Virus record (IMG/VR): IMGVR_UViG_3300035698_027242
Coordinates: 1 to 34,806 of that record
Strand: one strand, 5' to 3'
DNA length: 34,806 nucleotides
Origin: a virus
The notes beneath the pieces were generated by a model, which was not told the DNA's origin, did no database searches, and worked only from the letters and a program-made list of their open reading frames with translations. The first letter of the stretch is position 1; every line of letters begins with the position of its first letter. The translations under genes and the position numbers were made by a program. Below, one piece after another: positions 5,548-14,176 of the stretch.

Positions 5548-5580
5548 TTTGCAAAAAACACCTATAAAAATGGTATAAGA
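5548..5580 (+). promoter_or_regulatory. Early-type promoter E8 (plus)
   Basis: TTTGCAAAAAA at 5548-5558 and TGGTATAAGA at 5571-5580 give the best-looking copy of the family. It starts only about 10 bases after the previous terminator and drives the three-hairpin RNA. Confidence 0.8.
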
Positions 5581-5585
5581 ATGTT

Positions 5586-5715
5586 GAGGATAAGTTCTTC
5601 TCAAAGAAGACTTATTCTCTTGTCCAGACTGGAGCGTGAGAAATCTCCTCATTTTCCTGCCAGTCTGGAATTTAAAATAAAGAGCATCCTCCGGGGTGCT
5701 CTTCATATATTATTA
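5586..5715 (+). ncRNA. Putative structured small RNA with three hairpins
   Basis: From the expected start point the transcript consists almost entirely of stems. Hairpin 1 pairs 5586-5594 with 5611-5619 (9 pairs, one G-U) and 5596-5600 with 5606-5610. Hairpin 2 is a perfect 9-bp stem CCAGACTGG/CCAGTCTGG (5624-5632 with 5660-5668) enclosing 27 bases that include CTCCTCAT. Hairpin 3 is a 10-bp stem AAGAGCAT.. (5680-5689 with 5694-5703), whose tip region contains CCTCC and which is followed by T-rich sequence, so it doubles as terminator. An ORF of 61 codons crosses the locus but has no ribosome-binding site and its ATG lies at the transcript start. A non-coding RNA is the simpler reading. Confidence 0.65.
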
Positions 5716-5733
5716 GTTTTTTATTTTTTTCAA
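5680..5733 (+). terminator. Terminator of the three-hairpin RNA
   Basis: A 10-bp stem (one G-U pair) with a 4-base loop. The T-tract is broken: CATATATTATTAG intervenes before TTTTTTATTTTTTT. Confidence 0.65.
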
Positions 5734-5773
5734 AAAGTTTTTAAGATAAATAATTTTTACTCCTAAAGTTTAA

Positions 5774-5786
5774 TATTCTTTCATAG
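5774..5786 (+). promoter_or_regulatory. Candidate late promoter box L1
   Basis: TATTCTTTCATAG lies 40 bases before the ATG of the tail-appendage gene. It matches a 13-base motif found before four virion transcription units. Confidence 0.55.
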
Positions 5787-5826
5787 ATTAACCGGACAAT
5801 AAATTTATTGAAAAAGGAGTACATAT

Positions 5827-8130
5827 ATGTCTCGAAAACCAAATGAAACTGAATACCTTCAGATGTTACAGCAGGGTAATACCGGCCTGGTAACGGGAAA
5901 GACTTTCGATGCAACAGTTCAGCAGATAGACAGGGTGTTAGGACCCTTCCTCAGAGAGGCTGGAGTTTTAGAGTCTCAGGGAGTTTATTCAACCACGAAT
6001 TATCATTATCTTTCAGATGTTGGTAGTGATTCTAATTCTGGTAGATCTGCTACCAGACCCATTAAAACTATTTCTCAGCTGGCTACAAATCTTAATAAAG
6101 TCATCGGTGTAGATACTTACGTATTTTTTAACAGCAGTTCCTGGACCATTACCGATCTGTCTGTTTTAAATAACATAATTTTTGTAAATGGAGCCAAGCT
6201 TTATTTTGTTGGTGATACTACACTGGAAGAATCTGCGTTAGTTTTAGACTCCTCTGATACGAGTAGTATAACCCTCGACGCAGCCACGTTAACAGGTAGT
6301 GCACATATAGGACACTTCTTCGCCTATGCAGCAGACACCACAACCAAGTGGCCTATCTCTGCTAACACTACAGACACAATGACATTGCCAACACTTACAT
6401 CTCCGTGGTCAACTACAGGAACAGGAGCCATTTATTCTTTGGGAACAACCTTTACCGCAGCTTCTACACTGGACCTTAATGTTATTTCTCCTCTTATTAG
6501 AAGTAATAACATCATCTTTAAAAACATTAAGTTTAATGTTTCTACTACAATTACCTGTAACCCAGGTGTATTAGCATTACATGAATGCCATTTTGATGGA
6601 ACTTCAAAAGATTTTGTTTTCACCGGCGTTAAATATGCTAGAAACTTCTTAGGCTCTTCAGCCACAGCTACTGTAAAATACATAGCTGATTCAGACAACG
6701 CAGTTGAATCCAGCCATGTCGGCAGTGCTACGACAACCGTATTAACTGAAACCGATGCATATTCTGCAGCTTCAGTTACGTTGTATGTTAGAAGTACCGG
6801 CGATGATGAAAATTCTGGCTATAGCGTTGCCAGTGCTCTAGCTACAATAGACGCAGCTTTAGATAAAGCTAAATTTGTTCAGTCTTATAGCTATGCTAAG
6901 GGTGATTATACTATAGGGGCAGTTCCTACAATCATCATCGATATCCAGGAAGCTGGTGAAGATTTTGATCTTGGTTCTTCTGATATTGTCCTGAATGGAT
7001 TAAACAGTATTAAGATAGTAGGAGCTACAAGAACAGCCACAGGATTGACAGTCGATTCACCGACTTCCGTAACGGCTGACTTGCTTAGTTCTGGAACACA
7101 GTTCTCTATAGAGGCAGATCTTTCTCTATTAACCGCATGGGGCGATGGAGAACTCTCCGGTAAATTTATTCAATATACAGGTTCTACGGATTTGATTCCT
7201 ATTTTGAATAATGTTGATAATGCAGGAGCTATTACTATTTACCTGCCTTACAAAGCAACAGCTTATGCTACTGACACAGCTATTTCCTTAGTTGAATGTG
7301 CTACAACAGTATCGGGAACTTCCGCTATTTCTATGATTAGTACCTCCGAAGCAGATGCAGGATTCAGCACAGTCTTTGAAAACCTTATCATCGGTGGTAA
7401 CTTAAATCTCTTAGGAATTCATTTAAAAGAATGTACAGGTTCACTGAATGGAAATACAACAAGTTTAACCTGTGTATCTTTAAAAGACAGTTATTTTGAA
7501 AAAGATACGGCACAGCCTAATGTTGGCGGAACTTTATGTGAAGGTTCTGTATTAAATGATTGTGCAGTTTGTTTTGATGTAGCTACTTTATCTACCCTCT
7601 CACAGGGAAAAACAACTAACTTTGCTCATCCTCTTCAGGTACAGAGCAGGTCTAAATTATACTTTAAGACATTTTTTGATGCTCATCAGATTACTAATCA
7701 AGGAGCTAATCATCGTGGAATTATCGATGAGGTTGTTGTTATCGACTGTGAAAGAGATTCTTGGAATGGTACTGGAACAGGAGTTAACTGGCTAATCGAA
7801 AATGGAACATTGCTTGTCGACGGATTAACTCACGGCTCTTTTGCTGGTGGAATTTTAGGCGAAGGTGCGTACATGAAATATGAAGGAGCAGTTTTAGACG
7901 GAACAGCTACTGAGATTGAAGGCACTGGCGATGACTATGTTATCGAAGGGCAGCACGGAAGTCAGATTATATTCTCAACAGGAAATGATGTTATTTGTAC
8001 TATTGCGGGTCCTGCTAATAAGACATGGAGAATCGGATACGATTCTTCTGTTGACACTAATGATTGGACTGCAGACGAACAAACCAGTGATGGAGACTTT
8101 GCTATGGATACTGGAAAACTTTCCACATAA
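5827..8130 (+). CDS. Beta-helical tail appendage (fibre/spike), 767 aa
   Basis: This is probably a receptor-binding or tail-appendage protein exposed on the virion. The first 55 residues (LQMLQQGNTGLVTGKTFDAT) look like a virion attachment domain. Two similar segments follow, Y-L-S-D-V-G-S-D-S-N-S-G (from residue 61) and Y-V-R-S-T-G-D-D-E-N-S-G (from residue 320). Both have the form that opens pectate-lyase-like right-handed beta-helices in phage tailspikes. The rest is Ser/Thr/Gly/Asn-rich beta sequence with alternating hydrophobics, without evident enzymatic motifs that I can pin down. A GGAGT ribosome-binding site and late box L1 precede it, and a strong terminator follows. It stands as a single-gene unit. 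Lyase or depolymerase activity is possible but unsupported. Confidence 0.75.
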   Translation: MSRKPNETEYLQMLQQGNTGLVTGKTFDATVQQIDRVLGPFLREAGVLESQGVYSTTNYHYLSDVGSDSNSGRSATRPIKTISQLATNLNKVIGVDTYVFFNSSSWTITDLSVLNNIIFVNGAKLYFVGDTTLEESALVLDSSDTSSITLDAATLTGSAHIGHFFAYAADTTTKWPISANTTDTMTLPTLTSPWSTTGTGAIYSLGTTFTAASTLDLNVISPLIRSNNIIFKNIKFNVSTTITCNPGVLALHECHFDGTSKDFVFTGVKYARNFLGSSATATVKYIADSDNAVESSHVGSATTTVLTETDAYSAASVTLYVRSTGDDENSGYSVASALATIDAALDKAKFVQSYSYAKGDYTIGAVPTIIIDIQEAGEDFDLGSSDIVLNGLNSIKIVGATRTATGLTVDSPTSVTADLLSSGTQFSIEADLSLLTAWGDGELSGKFIQYTGSTDLIPILNNVDNAGAITIYLPYKATAYATDTAISLVECATTVSGTSAISMISTSEADAGFSTVFENLIIGGNLNLLGIHLKECTGSLNGNTTSLTCVSLKDSYFEKDTAQPNVGGTLCEGSVLNDCAVCFDVATLSTLSQGKTTNFAHPLQVQSRSKLYFKTFFDAHQITNQGANHRGIIDEVVVIDCERDSWNGTGTGVNWLIENGTLLVDGLTHGSFAGGILGEGAYMKYEGAVLDGTATEIEGTGDDYVIEGQHGSQIIFSTGNDVICTIAGPANKTWRIGYDSSVDTNDWTADEQTSDGDFAMDTGKLST

Positions 8131-8150
8131 GTTTTATTTTTTCAAAATTT

Positions 8151-8187
8151 CCCGCATAGACTTAATATATCTATGCGGGTTTTTTTA
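8151..8187 (+). terminator. Rho-independent terminator after the appendage gene
   Basis: A perfect 10-bp stem CCCGCATAGA/TCTATGCGGG with a 9-base loop is followed by eight T's. Confidence 0.95.
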
Positions 8188-8206
8188 TTTAGTGGTAGAT
8201 TTTGTA

Positions 8207-8219
8207 TATACTTTTTTAG
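8207..8219 (+). promoter_or_regulatory. Candidate late promoter box L2
   Basis: TATACTTTTTTAG lies 38 bases before the 219-aa gene, directly after the terminator, and so sits where a new transcript must start. Confidence 0.55.
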
Positions 8220-8257
8220 AAAGTATTATTTGCTTTTAAATATTTTTAGGAGTCACT

Positions 8258-8917
8258 ATGGACATTTATTCAATGGCAAAAAAAGCTTCTTTGATACATA
8301 AAGTAGGGTTTGGATTAACCCTAGGTACGCTGTGTCAAATAGAAGATCAATATGAACAAGAGAAGAAAGCAGCAGACGGTACAGAAGCCGATGTAGCCGC
8401 TGCACAAATAGACCAAATAAATTTAGAATCTAATCCAGTATCAAAGATTTTAGCAGAATTTATGATGAGAAATCCTCCGGCAAATTTGCAGAGGTTGGTT
8501 GAACTGTGTGGACAGAAATTAGAACAAGACCTACAATCTAGTTTATCTAATCATCGTTCAGTCACAGACCCCCTTAAATCAGCAAACGAAAATTTAAAGA
8601 TGATGTTGGAAAATATGCAACTCAAACAGCAAATCCAACAGATGAGGATGGAGGAAATAACCGGTATTCAAAATCAGGTTCAAGATACATTTGGACAGGC
8701 TGGGATGGCCCCTAATCCAGGAGTGGCACAAGATGTAGCCTCTATGCAAGGAGCTGCACAAGTACCAGAGCCAACGGGAACAATGCCTCCAGGCCCTACC
8801 CCTCAATATCCTGAAGAAGGACAGCCTGGCATGGAACCAGGTATGGAACAGCAAGGAATGGAGCCGGGTATGGAACAACCAGGTATGGGGCAAGGAATGG
8901 AACAGGGAATGGCATAA
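8258..8917 (+). CDS. Virion-module protein with Met/Gly/Gln/Pro-rich tail, 219 aa
   Basis: I do not recognise the family. The N-terminus (MAKKASLIHK) is basic. Residues about 25-145 are helical with a Gln/Met-rich coiled-coil stretch (LKMMLENMQLKQQIQQMRM). The last 70 residues are disordered and include tandem repeats of G-M-E-P/Q (seven or so copies). A helical body with a disordered acidic tail would suit a scaffolding or head-assembly factor, but this is only a layout argument. It is the first gene of the unit that leads to the portal. A TTAGGAG site supports the start. Confidence 0.65.
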   Translation: MDIYSMAKKASLIHKVGFGLTLGTLCQIEDQYEQEKKAADGTEADVAAAQIDQINLESNPVSKILAEFMMRNPPANLQRLVELCGQKLEQDLQSSLSNHRSVTDPLKSANENLKMMLENMQLKQQIQQMRMEEITGIQNQVQDTFGQAGMAPNPGVAQDVASMQGAAQVPEPTGTMPPGPTPQYPEEGQPGMEPGMEQQGMEPGMEQPGMGQGMEQGMA

Positions 8918-8937
8918 AGCCTTTTAGGAGATTTAAA

Positions 8938-9195
8938 ATGAATTTTTATAAAACATCATCCATATTTTGGCCTGCATTAGGAGGCATGTTTGGAGGAGGT
9001 GTAGTTAATTTCCTTGTTGGTTCTAAGCCTAGTAAAATGAGAGGTAACCTACCAGAGGCTCAGCGTAGGGCAGCTGTATACGGTGGGTTAGGACTCGGCC
9101 CCGGAGCTATTTATGCTAATGTATTCCACAACCCTGACGAGTTTCCTAGCTCAAATATGGCAGCACGTTTAAAACAAAAAATAATGGGAAGATAG
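8938..9195 (+). CDS. Small Gly-rich hydrophobic virion-module protein, 85 aa
   Basis: Residues 8-27 (IFWPALGGMFGGGVVNFLVG) form a Gly-rich hydrophobic segment that could enter a membrane. A second Gly-rich patch (VYGGLGLGPGAIYANV) lies near the middle, and the C-terminus is basic. The TTAGGAG site is 7-8 bases upstream. Similar short Gly-rich segments recur in the 336-aa protein and the right-edge protein of the same block, so these may be a set of virion or injection proteins. No named family. Confidence 0.65.
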   Translation: MNFYKTSSIFWPALGGMFGGGVVNFLVGSKPSKMRGNLPEAQRRAAVYGGLGLGPGAIYANVFHNPDEFPSSNMAARLKQKIMGR

Positions 9196-9197
9196 AT

Positions 9198-10325
9198 ATG
9201 TTAAAATTTGCTCAGAACAATATACCTCATTTATATAAAGATATAAAGTTATCAGGGCGGGTATTTGATTTTTATGATGACCCTGAGTTTTTAAAGCAGG
9301 CTCATGATAATGGATGGTTTGATAATAAAAAATTATTACACCCTAACAAAATTGACAAGCTTCCTGATAATTATTTTTTGGCAAAAATAGCCGGGAACAC
9401 TAAAGTCAAGCGAATACTTCCAATATATTCTGAGGAATCACTAAAATTAGCTTCTAAATATTTAAAAGCTTCTAAACCTTATTGGCCTGATTATACCTTT
9501 AATGAATTAGGAAATAGATTAAATGACATCCTGAACCAAGAAGGAATTAAAGAGGCCTCATTACAAATTGACTGTGTTCCTAAGAATAAGGTTCCAGTTA
9601 ATCCAGAAAAATTAATTTTAAAAGAAGCAAAGTATATAAAACAGGCTTTTCCATTTATGAGCCCATCAGAAAAGGTCAAAGAATGTACCAAATTATTTAA
9701 AGCAGCTTCCAGGTTTAACGTTGACATCAAAGACTCTGATTTATTGGATTATGTTAAATCAGACAAACCAGGCAGTTGTTTCAGTCAAGGATTAGCAAAA
9801 CGAGCTAGTTATATTAAACATATCGATAATCCGATGATTACAAATATTTGGGCGGATACTCTTAAACAACTGGAAGAAGCTCCTCTAATGGATGAAGCAA
9901 TCCAAATAATAGAATCTTTTGATAAAATTGCGGGTATTGACCCCGCTTTAAATCAAGATATTATAGATGCCCACAGGACTATGTTTGGAGGCAAAACTTT
10001 TATCAATGAACCACCAGTACCTCCCGAAGGAATAAATAAATCCTCTCGATCAATTACTGAGGAACTCCTATGGGATTTTGCTGCGGATTATTCACAAAAA
10101 AAATATAATAGGCTTGATGCACATCAAAGAGGTCAGGGCTCTTCAACTGTAATGTTTAAACCTGCTATTGATAAATTATTGGATGAATTTTGCCAAGATC
10201 CTGTAACATTATACTTTAGCGATAATTTACCTCCCAAACTTAAAAATCTTATAACAAGGATAATATTAGATTGGGAAAAAGACGGAGAATTTCACCCGAC
10301 GGTATTTTATAAGGCTTTAAAATAA
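9198..10325 (+). CDS. Virion-module protein, 375 aa, unknown
   Basis: This is a soluble, lysine-rich, mostly helical protein with no domain I can name. It starts 2 bases after the preceding stop and ends 1 base before the next ATG, so it belongs to the portal operon. Its N-terminus (FDFYDDPEFLKQAHDNGWFDNKKLLHP) and C-terminus are aromatic-rich. Several K-x-A-S tetrads occur (for example KRAS near residue 200), as in neighbouring structural proteins. A structural or head-completion role is inferred from position only. Confidence 0.65.
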   Translation: MLKFAQNNIPHLYKDIKLSGRVFDFYDDPEFLKQAHDNGWFDNKKLLHPNKIDKLPDNYFLAKIAGNTKVKRILPIYSEESLKLASKYLKASKPYWPDYTFNELGNRLNDILNQEGIKEASLQIDCVPKNKVPVNPEKLILKEAKYIKQAFPFMSPSEKVKECTKLFKAASRFNVDIKDSDLLDYVKSDKPGSCFSQGLAKRASYIKHIDNPMITNIWADTLKQLEEAPLMDEAIQIIESFDKIAGIDPALNQDIIDAHRTMFGGKTFINEPPVPPEGINKSSRSITEELLWDFAADYSQKKYNRLDAHQRGQGSSTVMFKPAIDKLLDEFCQDPVTLYFSDNLPPKLKNLITRIILDWEKDGEFHPTVFYKALK

Positions 10326-10326
10326 T

Positions 10327-10968
10327 ATGGTTAAAACTTTGATTAAAATTAGCGAGGAGGTAACGAACCCCATTCATATTAAACATTATTTAAATTTATT
10401 GTTTGATGATGAAAAATGGGTTTCTTTTGAACCAGAAACTATTTGGTACGAGTTAAAACCCAGGTGTGATTTAACCCCCGAATTAAAGAATAAAATCAAT
10501 GCTATTAAAACAGTTCTGGCGGGTAATCTACCACTTGTAAATCCTTTTATATTTGAGAAAGTTATAACTTCCTTTAATAATTTAGAGCTTGAGGCAGAAA
10601 CATGGACTCCCTGCACCCCATTTCATTATGGGTATGGAGTTCGATGCATCAAAGATTTAAAACCTGATGAAGAATATGATGAGGATATTATTACTTACTT
10701 ACAAGGGGCTATTTCTTTTGGGGGTATTTGGGGTTTTCTAAGCTATCCTAAAGATCTACAATTTGCTCGACCATCAGAAAAGAATTTTTATAAGAAAGAA
10801 CTTCGAGACCTAATTAAAGAGGTTAATGACCACGTTGATAAGAAGAAAAAAGCAACTAGTGAGATAGCTAAATTCCATATAAACTTAGCGGAAGAAGTTG
10901 ACCAGGATATTCAGACTAGATATTTGGAAGGAGATAATTTTAAATGGTTACCACGTCAAGAAGCATAG
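10327..10968 (+). CDS. Hypothetical protein directly upstream of the portal, 213 aa
   Basis: I do not recognise this protein. It is acidic with several Trp residues and an aromatic segment around residues 130-150 (FGGIWGFLSYPKDLQFARPSEK). Its last 25 bases overlap the portal start, so its translation is coupled to the portal. The ribosome-binding site is weak (AAGG), which fits coupling to the upstream gene. A role near the portal vertex or in head assembly is a positional guess. Confidence 0.65.
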   Translation: MVKTLIKISEEVTNPIHIKHYLNLLFDDEKWVSFEPETIWYELKPRCDLTPELKNKINAIKTVLAGNLPLVNPFIFEKVITSFNNLELEAETWTPCTPFHYGYGVRCIKDLKPDEEYDEDIITYLQGAISFGGIWGFLSYPKDLQFARPSEKNFYKKELRDLIKEVNDHVDKKKKATSEIAKFHINLAEEVDQDIQTRYLEGDNFKWLPRQEA

Positions 10969-12863
10969 GACAAAATTTAAACCGGGGCACAGCGGGAATG
11001 TTTTCGTTGATTCCCCCTCCCTTTTATTCGATGACTAATAGGTTCATGCCCCAGGATATTAAGACTATGTATCGGGTATGTCAATATCTATATTCTACGA
11101 ATCCTCTAATAGCTCCTATTCTAAAAAAGCACGCTGCGTATGTTATCACCAAAAATATTTATACGTCCAGGGTGGGAGATGATTCTCTCTGTCAAAAAAC
11201 AAAAAAATTATTAGAAATAGATTTAGAAATCGAAAAGATTTGTAAACAGATATTTTTCAATACTTGGGTATATGGAGTTGGATATGTATCATTAGTATAT
11301 CCCCATCAACGAAGTCTTGAGTGTAAAATATGTGGGAAGACATCTCCTATTAGTGTTTTAAGCTGGGAATTTCATAATTTCGAATGGACTGCCCGGTGTA
11401 AAGAATGCGGACGAGATACAGAGCATAAATCTCACTGGGGATTTTTAAAAGGATCTCCAGAAGATCTTAAGATTAAGGTATGGAACCCCCATGAAATTAG
11501 ACCAAAAATAGTGGATTATACTTCATCCTTAAAAAATAGTAAAAAATATTTATGGGATATTCCGAAATATCTAAGAGAACAATTTAAACACGGTAAAGTT
11601 GATAAGGATGTCTTGCTTAGAACTTCTGATACACTTTTAGAAGCTATACAGGAAGATAAGTCTATTGAATTAGATCAAGAAGATTTATTCGTATTTGAGG
11701 CTGACGGCCCTTCCTTTGATTCAGAGCCTTATATTATTCCTCCTCTGTTAAACGTATTGAAATCTGTAATGCTACAGATGTACTATTACAGAGCTAATGA
11801 GATGATTGCCGCTGGTAGGTCTATCCCTATGTCAATAATTCATCCTGTGGGTCCCTCCCCTACTAAAACCTATCCCCTCTTTTCATTAAGAGCTCAGTAT
11901 GAAGCAATGATCCAAGAATGGCACCGAGATAATTTATCAATTCATTTTTCTCCTATACCACTACAAGAAACATCAGTAGCAGGTCAGGGGAACGTCCTTC
12001 GTGTGGACAGTCAGCTTGATTATTTGATGAAGAACATAGCCGCTGGGTTAGGATTACCGGCTTCATTAGTAACGGGGGATATGACATACACAGGTTCCTC
12101 GATTAACATGAGAATATTAGAAAATCAATATTTGAGTATTATTGAGGGATTTACTAATTTCAAACAATTTATTTTAAGTAGGTTACATACAGTATACCAA
12201 TGGGGGAGGGTCATAATCACCCACCAAGATTTCAAAATGGCGGATGATCCATCTCTAAAATCAATTACTTTACAACTGCTGAACTCTAATATTATATCAG
12301 AGGAGTTAGCAGCTAAACATCTTGGATTTGATTTTGAAGAAGACCAGGCAATAAAAGAACGAGAACGTTTACGTCAATTAAAAGACATTAAAGAAAATCA
12401 AGTAGCTCAGAACGCAGTTCAAGAAGCTGCTCAAATTTCCATGGCTACGGCTCAAGGTAAGGCTCAGGTAATAACCGCAGCTTACCAGGCAAAAGCACAG
12501 CTTGTAAGTCAAAAAGTGTTAGAAAAATTAGGAGCTAACTCGGAGGAGATAACACGGATAATGAACGATATTTTTAAGGAACATGGGATGGCTCCCATCT
12601 CCAAAGATTTATCTAAGAAATGGAGCACTATATCCCAGGATCAGAAAATAACTCATTTCTTAAAATCTACTCCGGATCATCTAAAAGAAGAAAAATTATC
12701 ATTAATAGCCGACGACGACCCCGGCTTAGCCAAAGCTATAAGGGGTAGAATGGGGTCTAATTCTAAAGCGGCTCAAAACGTATCGAAACAACAAGAGAAA
12801 GCTAAGCTTGAGAAAACCCGCGAAGATATAGGACGATTCGTCGGAATGGGAGCTCGATCATGA
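10944..12863 (+). CDS. Portal protein with zinc-ribbon insertion, 639 aa
   Basis: The portal forms the dodecameric ring through which DNA enters and leaves the capsid. The sequence has the familiar portal order: an N-terminal segment with YLYSTNPLIAPILKKHAAY, a core with NTWVYGVGYVSLV, and a long central helix region (PPLLNVLKSVMLQMYYYRANEMIAAGRS). The conserved stretch on short-helix N-I-A-A-G-L-G-L-P-A-S-L-V-T-G-D and SSINMRILENQYLSIIEGF follows near residues 360-410. A CxxC...CxxC cluster (C127, C130, C152, C155) marks an inserted zinc ribbon, as seen in some large phage portals. The C-terminal 150 residues are a Gln/Ala-rich coiled coil. It ends in TGA and overlaps the next gene by 4 bases. 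Confidence 0.85.
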   Translation: MVTTSRSIGQNLNRGTAGMFSLIPPPFYSMTNRFMPQDIKTMYRVCQYLYSTNPLIAPILKKHAAYVITKNIYTSRVGDDSLCQKTKKLLEIDLEIEKICKQIFFNTWVYGVGYVSLVYPHQRSLECKICGKTSPISVLSWEFHNFEWTARCKECGRDTEHKSHWGFLKGSPEDLKIKVWNPHEIRPKIVDYTSSLKNSKKYLWDIPKYLREQFKHGKVDKDVLLRTSDTLLEAIQEDKSIELDQEDLFVFEADGPSFDSEPYIIPPLLNVLKSVMLQMYYYRANEMIAAGRSIPMSIIHPVGPSPTKTYPLFSLRAQYEAMIQEWHRDNLSIHFSPIPLQETSVAGQGNVLRVDSQLDYLMKNIAAGLGLPASLVTGDMTYTGSSINMRILENQYLSIIEGFTNFKQFILSRLHTVYQWGRVIITHQDFKMADDPSLKSITLQLLNSNIISEELAAKHLGFDFEEDQAIKERERLRQLKDIKENQVAQNAVQEAAQISMATAQGKAQVITAAYQAKAQLVSQKVLEKLGANSEEITRIMNDIFKEHGMAPISKDLSKKWSTISQDQKITHFLKSTPDHLKEEKLSLIADDDPGLAKAIRGRMGSNSKAAQNVSKQQEKAKLEKTREDIGRFVGMGARS

Positions 12864-13870
12864 ACGAAAAACAAGTAACTCAAACGTTGAACAACGTATT
12901 ATATAACTTTAGAAAAAAAGCCTCAGCAAGCAAAACTGCTTACTATGGTCTGGAGACTTTATTCGGTGGTTTAGGATCTGGATTATCTGGATTAGGATAT
13001 GGTGTTGGTAGCGGAATCGGAGGTCTGGGCGATGTAACATCCGGCATAGGAGAAGGAATTGATTATGCGGGGGAAGGAATCAACTCCGCAGGAAATTCTG
13101 TGATAGAAGGTTTAGACTCAGCCGGCGATGCTGTAAAAGGAATAGGCCCAGCTTCAACAGATGCTATTCATTCAATGGGAAGGTTATTCCCCGGAGCATA
13201 CCCAGTTATGGGAGGATTAGCAGGAGGATATTTAGGTTTGAGAAAATTAATTCCATGGCTTCAGAAAAAAAAGATAGAATCAGAGGGAGTTCCTCTAAGA
13301 GAAGTTCGTAGAATAACGTCTCCATGGGCGCTAGGGTCCGACAGCTCTAAAGCTGCTTCTGTTAAAACAGGGGGCGTTCCCATAGGAACTAATCACATAC
13401 AAAGTTTAAGAGACCAAGCTCGTCAAAAACAATACCGTCAGGTAAACAGGGCTCCTTGGGGAATCATAGCGAAAAAAGTATTACCTACAGCCATAGGGGC
13501 CGGAATTACTGGATTGGCTTTAAAAGCTCCAGGAGTTTTAAGTGCTATTGGTTCAACATTAACAAGCGGTCCTATTTCTCCTCTTTTATCTTTAGGATTA
13601 ATGGGTTACGGAGGATACCGTCTCGGTAAAAAATACTTACCTAAGATTAGAGATTATTTCAGGCAATTTTCTGATAAGATGCACGGGCGTCCTTATCAAT
13701 CTGCAATAGATTCTGCAGTACCTTCAAGCGTTATCCAGAAAACACTTCGTAGCCGAACAGCTGATAAACTCGGTAAACCAGGGGAATATTTACCTCCAAA
13801 TATAAGTGATCCCTTACAAAATGTATCTAGTAAATCGTTAAGGCTAGCTGCTAGAAGGAGACAAAGTTAA
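12860..13870 (+). CDS. Gly-rich virion-module protein, 336 aa
   Basis: Residues about 25-95 are a striking run of Gly/Ser/Ala with hydrophobics every few positions (FGGLGSGLSGLGYGVGSGIG). A hydrophobic patch at about 112-125 (PVMGGLAGGYLGL) and another at 205-255 (AIGAGITGLALKAPGVLSAIG and LSLGLMGYGGYRLG) could be membrane-inserting. The remainder is basic (many Arg, Lys). This alternation of amphipathic Gly-rich and basic segments resembles internal or ejected virion proteins that form a channel through the host envelope, but no family is recognised. Its ATG overlaps the portal stop (ATGA). Confidence 0.65.
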   Translation: MNEKQVTQTLNNVLYNFRKKASASKTAYYGLETLFGGLGSGLSGLGYGVGSGIGGLGDVTSGIGEGIDYAGEGINSAGNSVIEGLDSAGDAVKGIGPASTDAIHSMGRLFPGAYPVMGGLAGGYLGLRKLIPWLQKKKIESEGVPLREVRRITSPWALGSDSSKAASVKTGGVPIGTNHIQSLRDQARQKQYRQVNRAPWGIIAKKVLPTAIGAGITGLALKAPGVLSAIGSTLTSGPISPLLSLGLMGYGGYRLGKKYLPKIRDYFRQFSDKMHGRPYQSAIDSAVPSSVIQKTLRSRTADKLGKPGEYLPPNISDPLQNVSSKSLRLAARRRQS

Positions 13871-14176
13871 ATGAATGAAGAACTAATGAAATTGCTCACC
13901 CAAATAAAAGACAAAGATTCCGCTCAGGAAGACGACCAACTACAGCTGGATTTGGTTAATATCTTTCACAAGGCTAAAAAGATTCATGAGCGACTGGATG
14001 CCGACAAAGCTGAAGCTGAGGAAGAGGAAGATCCAGAGACAGACTTGTCGAAGAGGACTCGACACGACTACGTCCAGGATCAAATCTCTGAAGAGGATAC
14101 GGGAGAGCGAACTGCTTCCATGCCGGGTTCAAAAGAAGCTTATGCATTTGGTAGGGTTTTATTCTTTGGGAATTAA
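13871..14176 (+). CDS. Acidic hypothetical protein, 101 aa
   Basis: This small helical protein is very acidic, with an uninterrupted Glu/Asp patch around residues 48-58, followed by a polar tail. It starts right after the preceding stop and has an AGGAGACA site. It converges with the minus-strand gene at 14159-14437, with an 18-base overlap of the 3' ends. It closes the portal operon. Function unknown. Confidence 0.65.
   Translation: MNEELMKLLTQIKDKDSAQEDDQLQLDLVNIFHKAKKIHERLDADKAEAEEEEDPETDLSKRTRHDYVQDQISEEDTGERTASMPGSKEAYAFGRVLFFGN

Noticed and set aside
5581-5766. 61-codon plus-strand ORF
   Set aside because: It begins right at the end of promoter E8 with no leader, and the sequence is explained by three strong hairpins of a small RNA.
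7916-8239. 107-codon plus-strand ORF overlapping the appendage end
   Set aside because: It crosses the terminator and a late box, has no ribosome-binding site, and is out of frame with a well-supported beta-rich protein.
8594-8893. 99-codon minus-strand ORF
   Set aside because: It is antisense to the repeated G-M-E-P tail; its His/Leu-rich composition is the mirror of those repeats.
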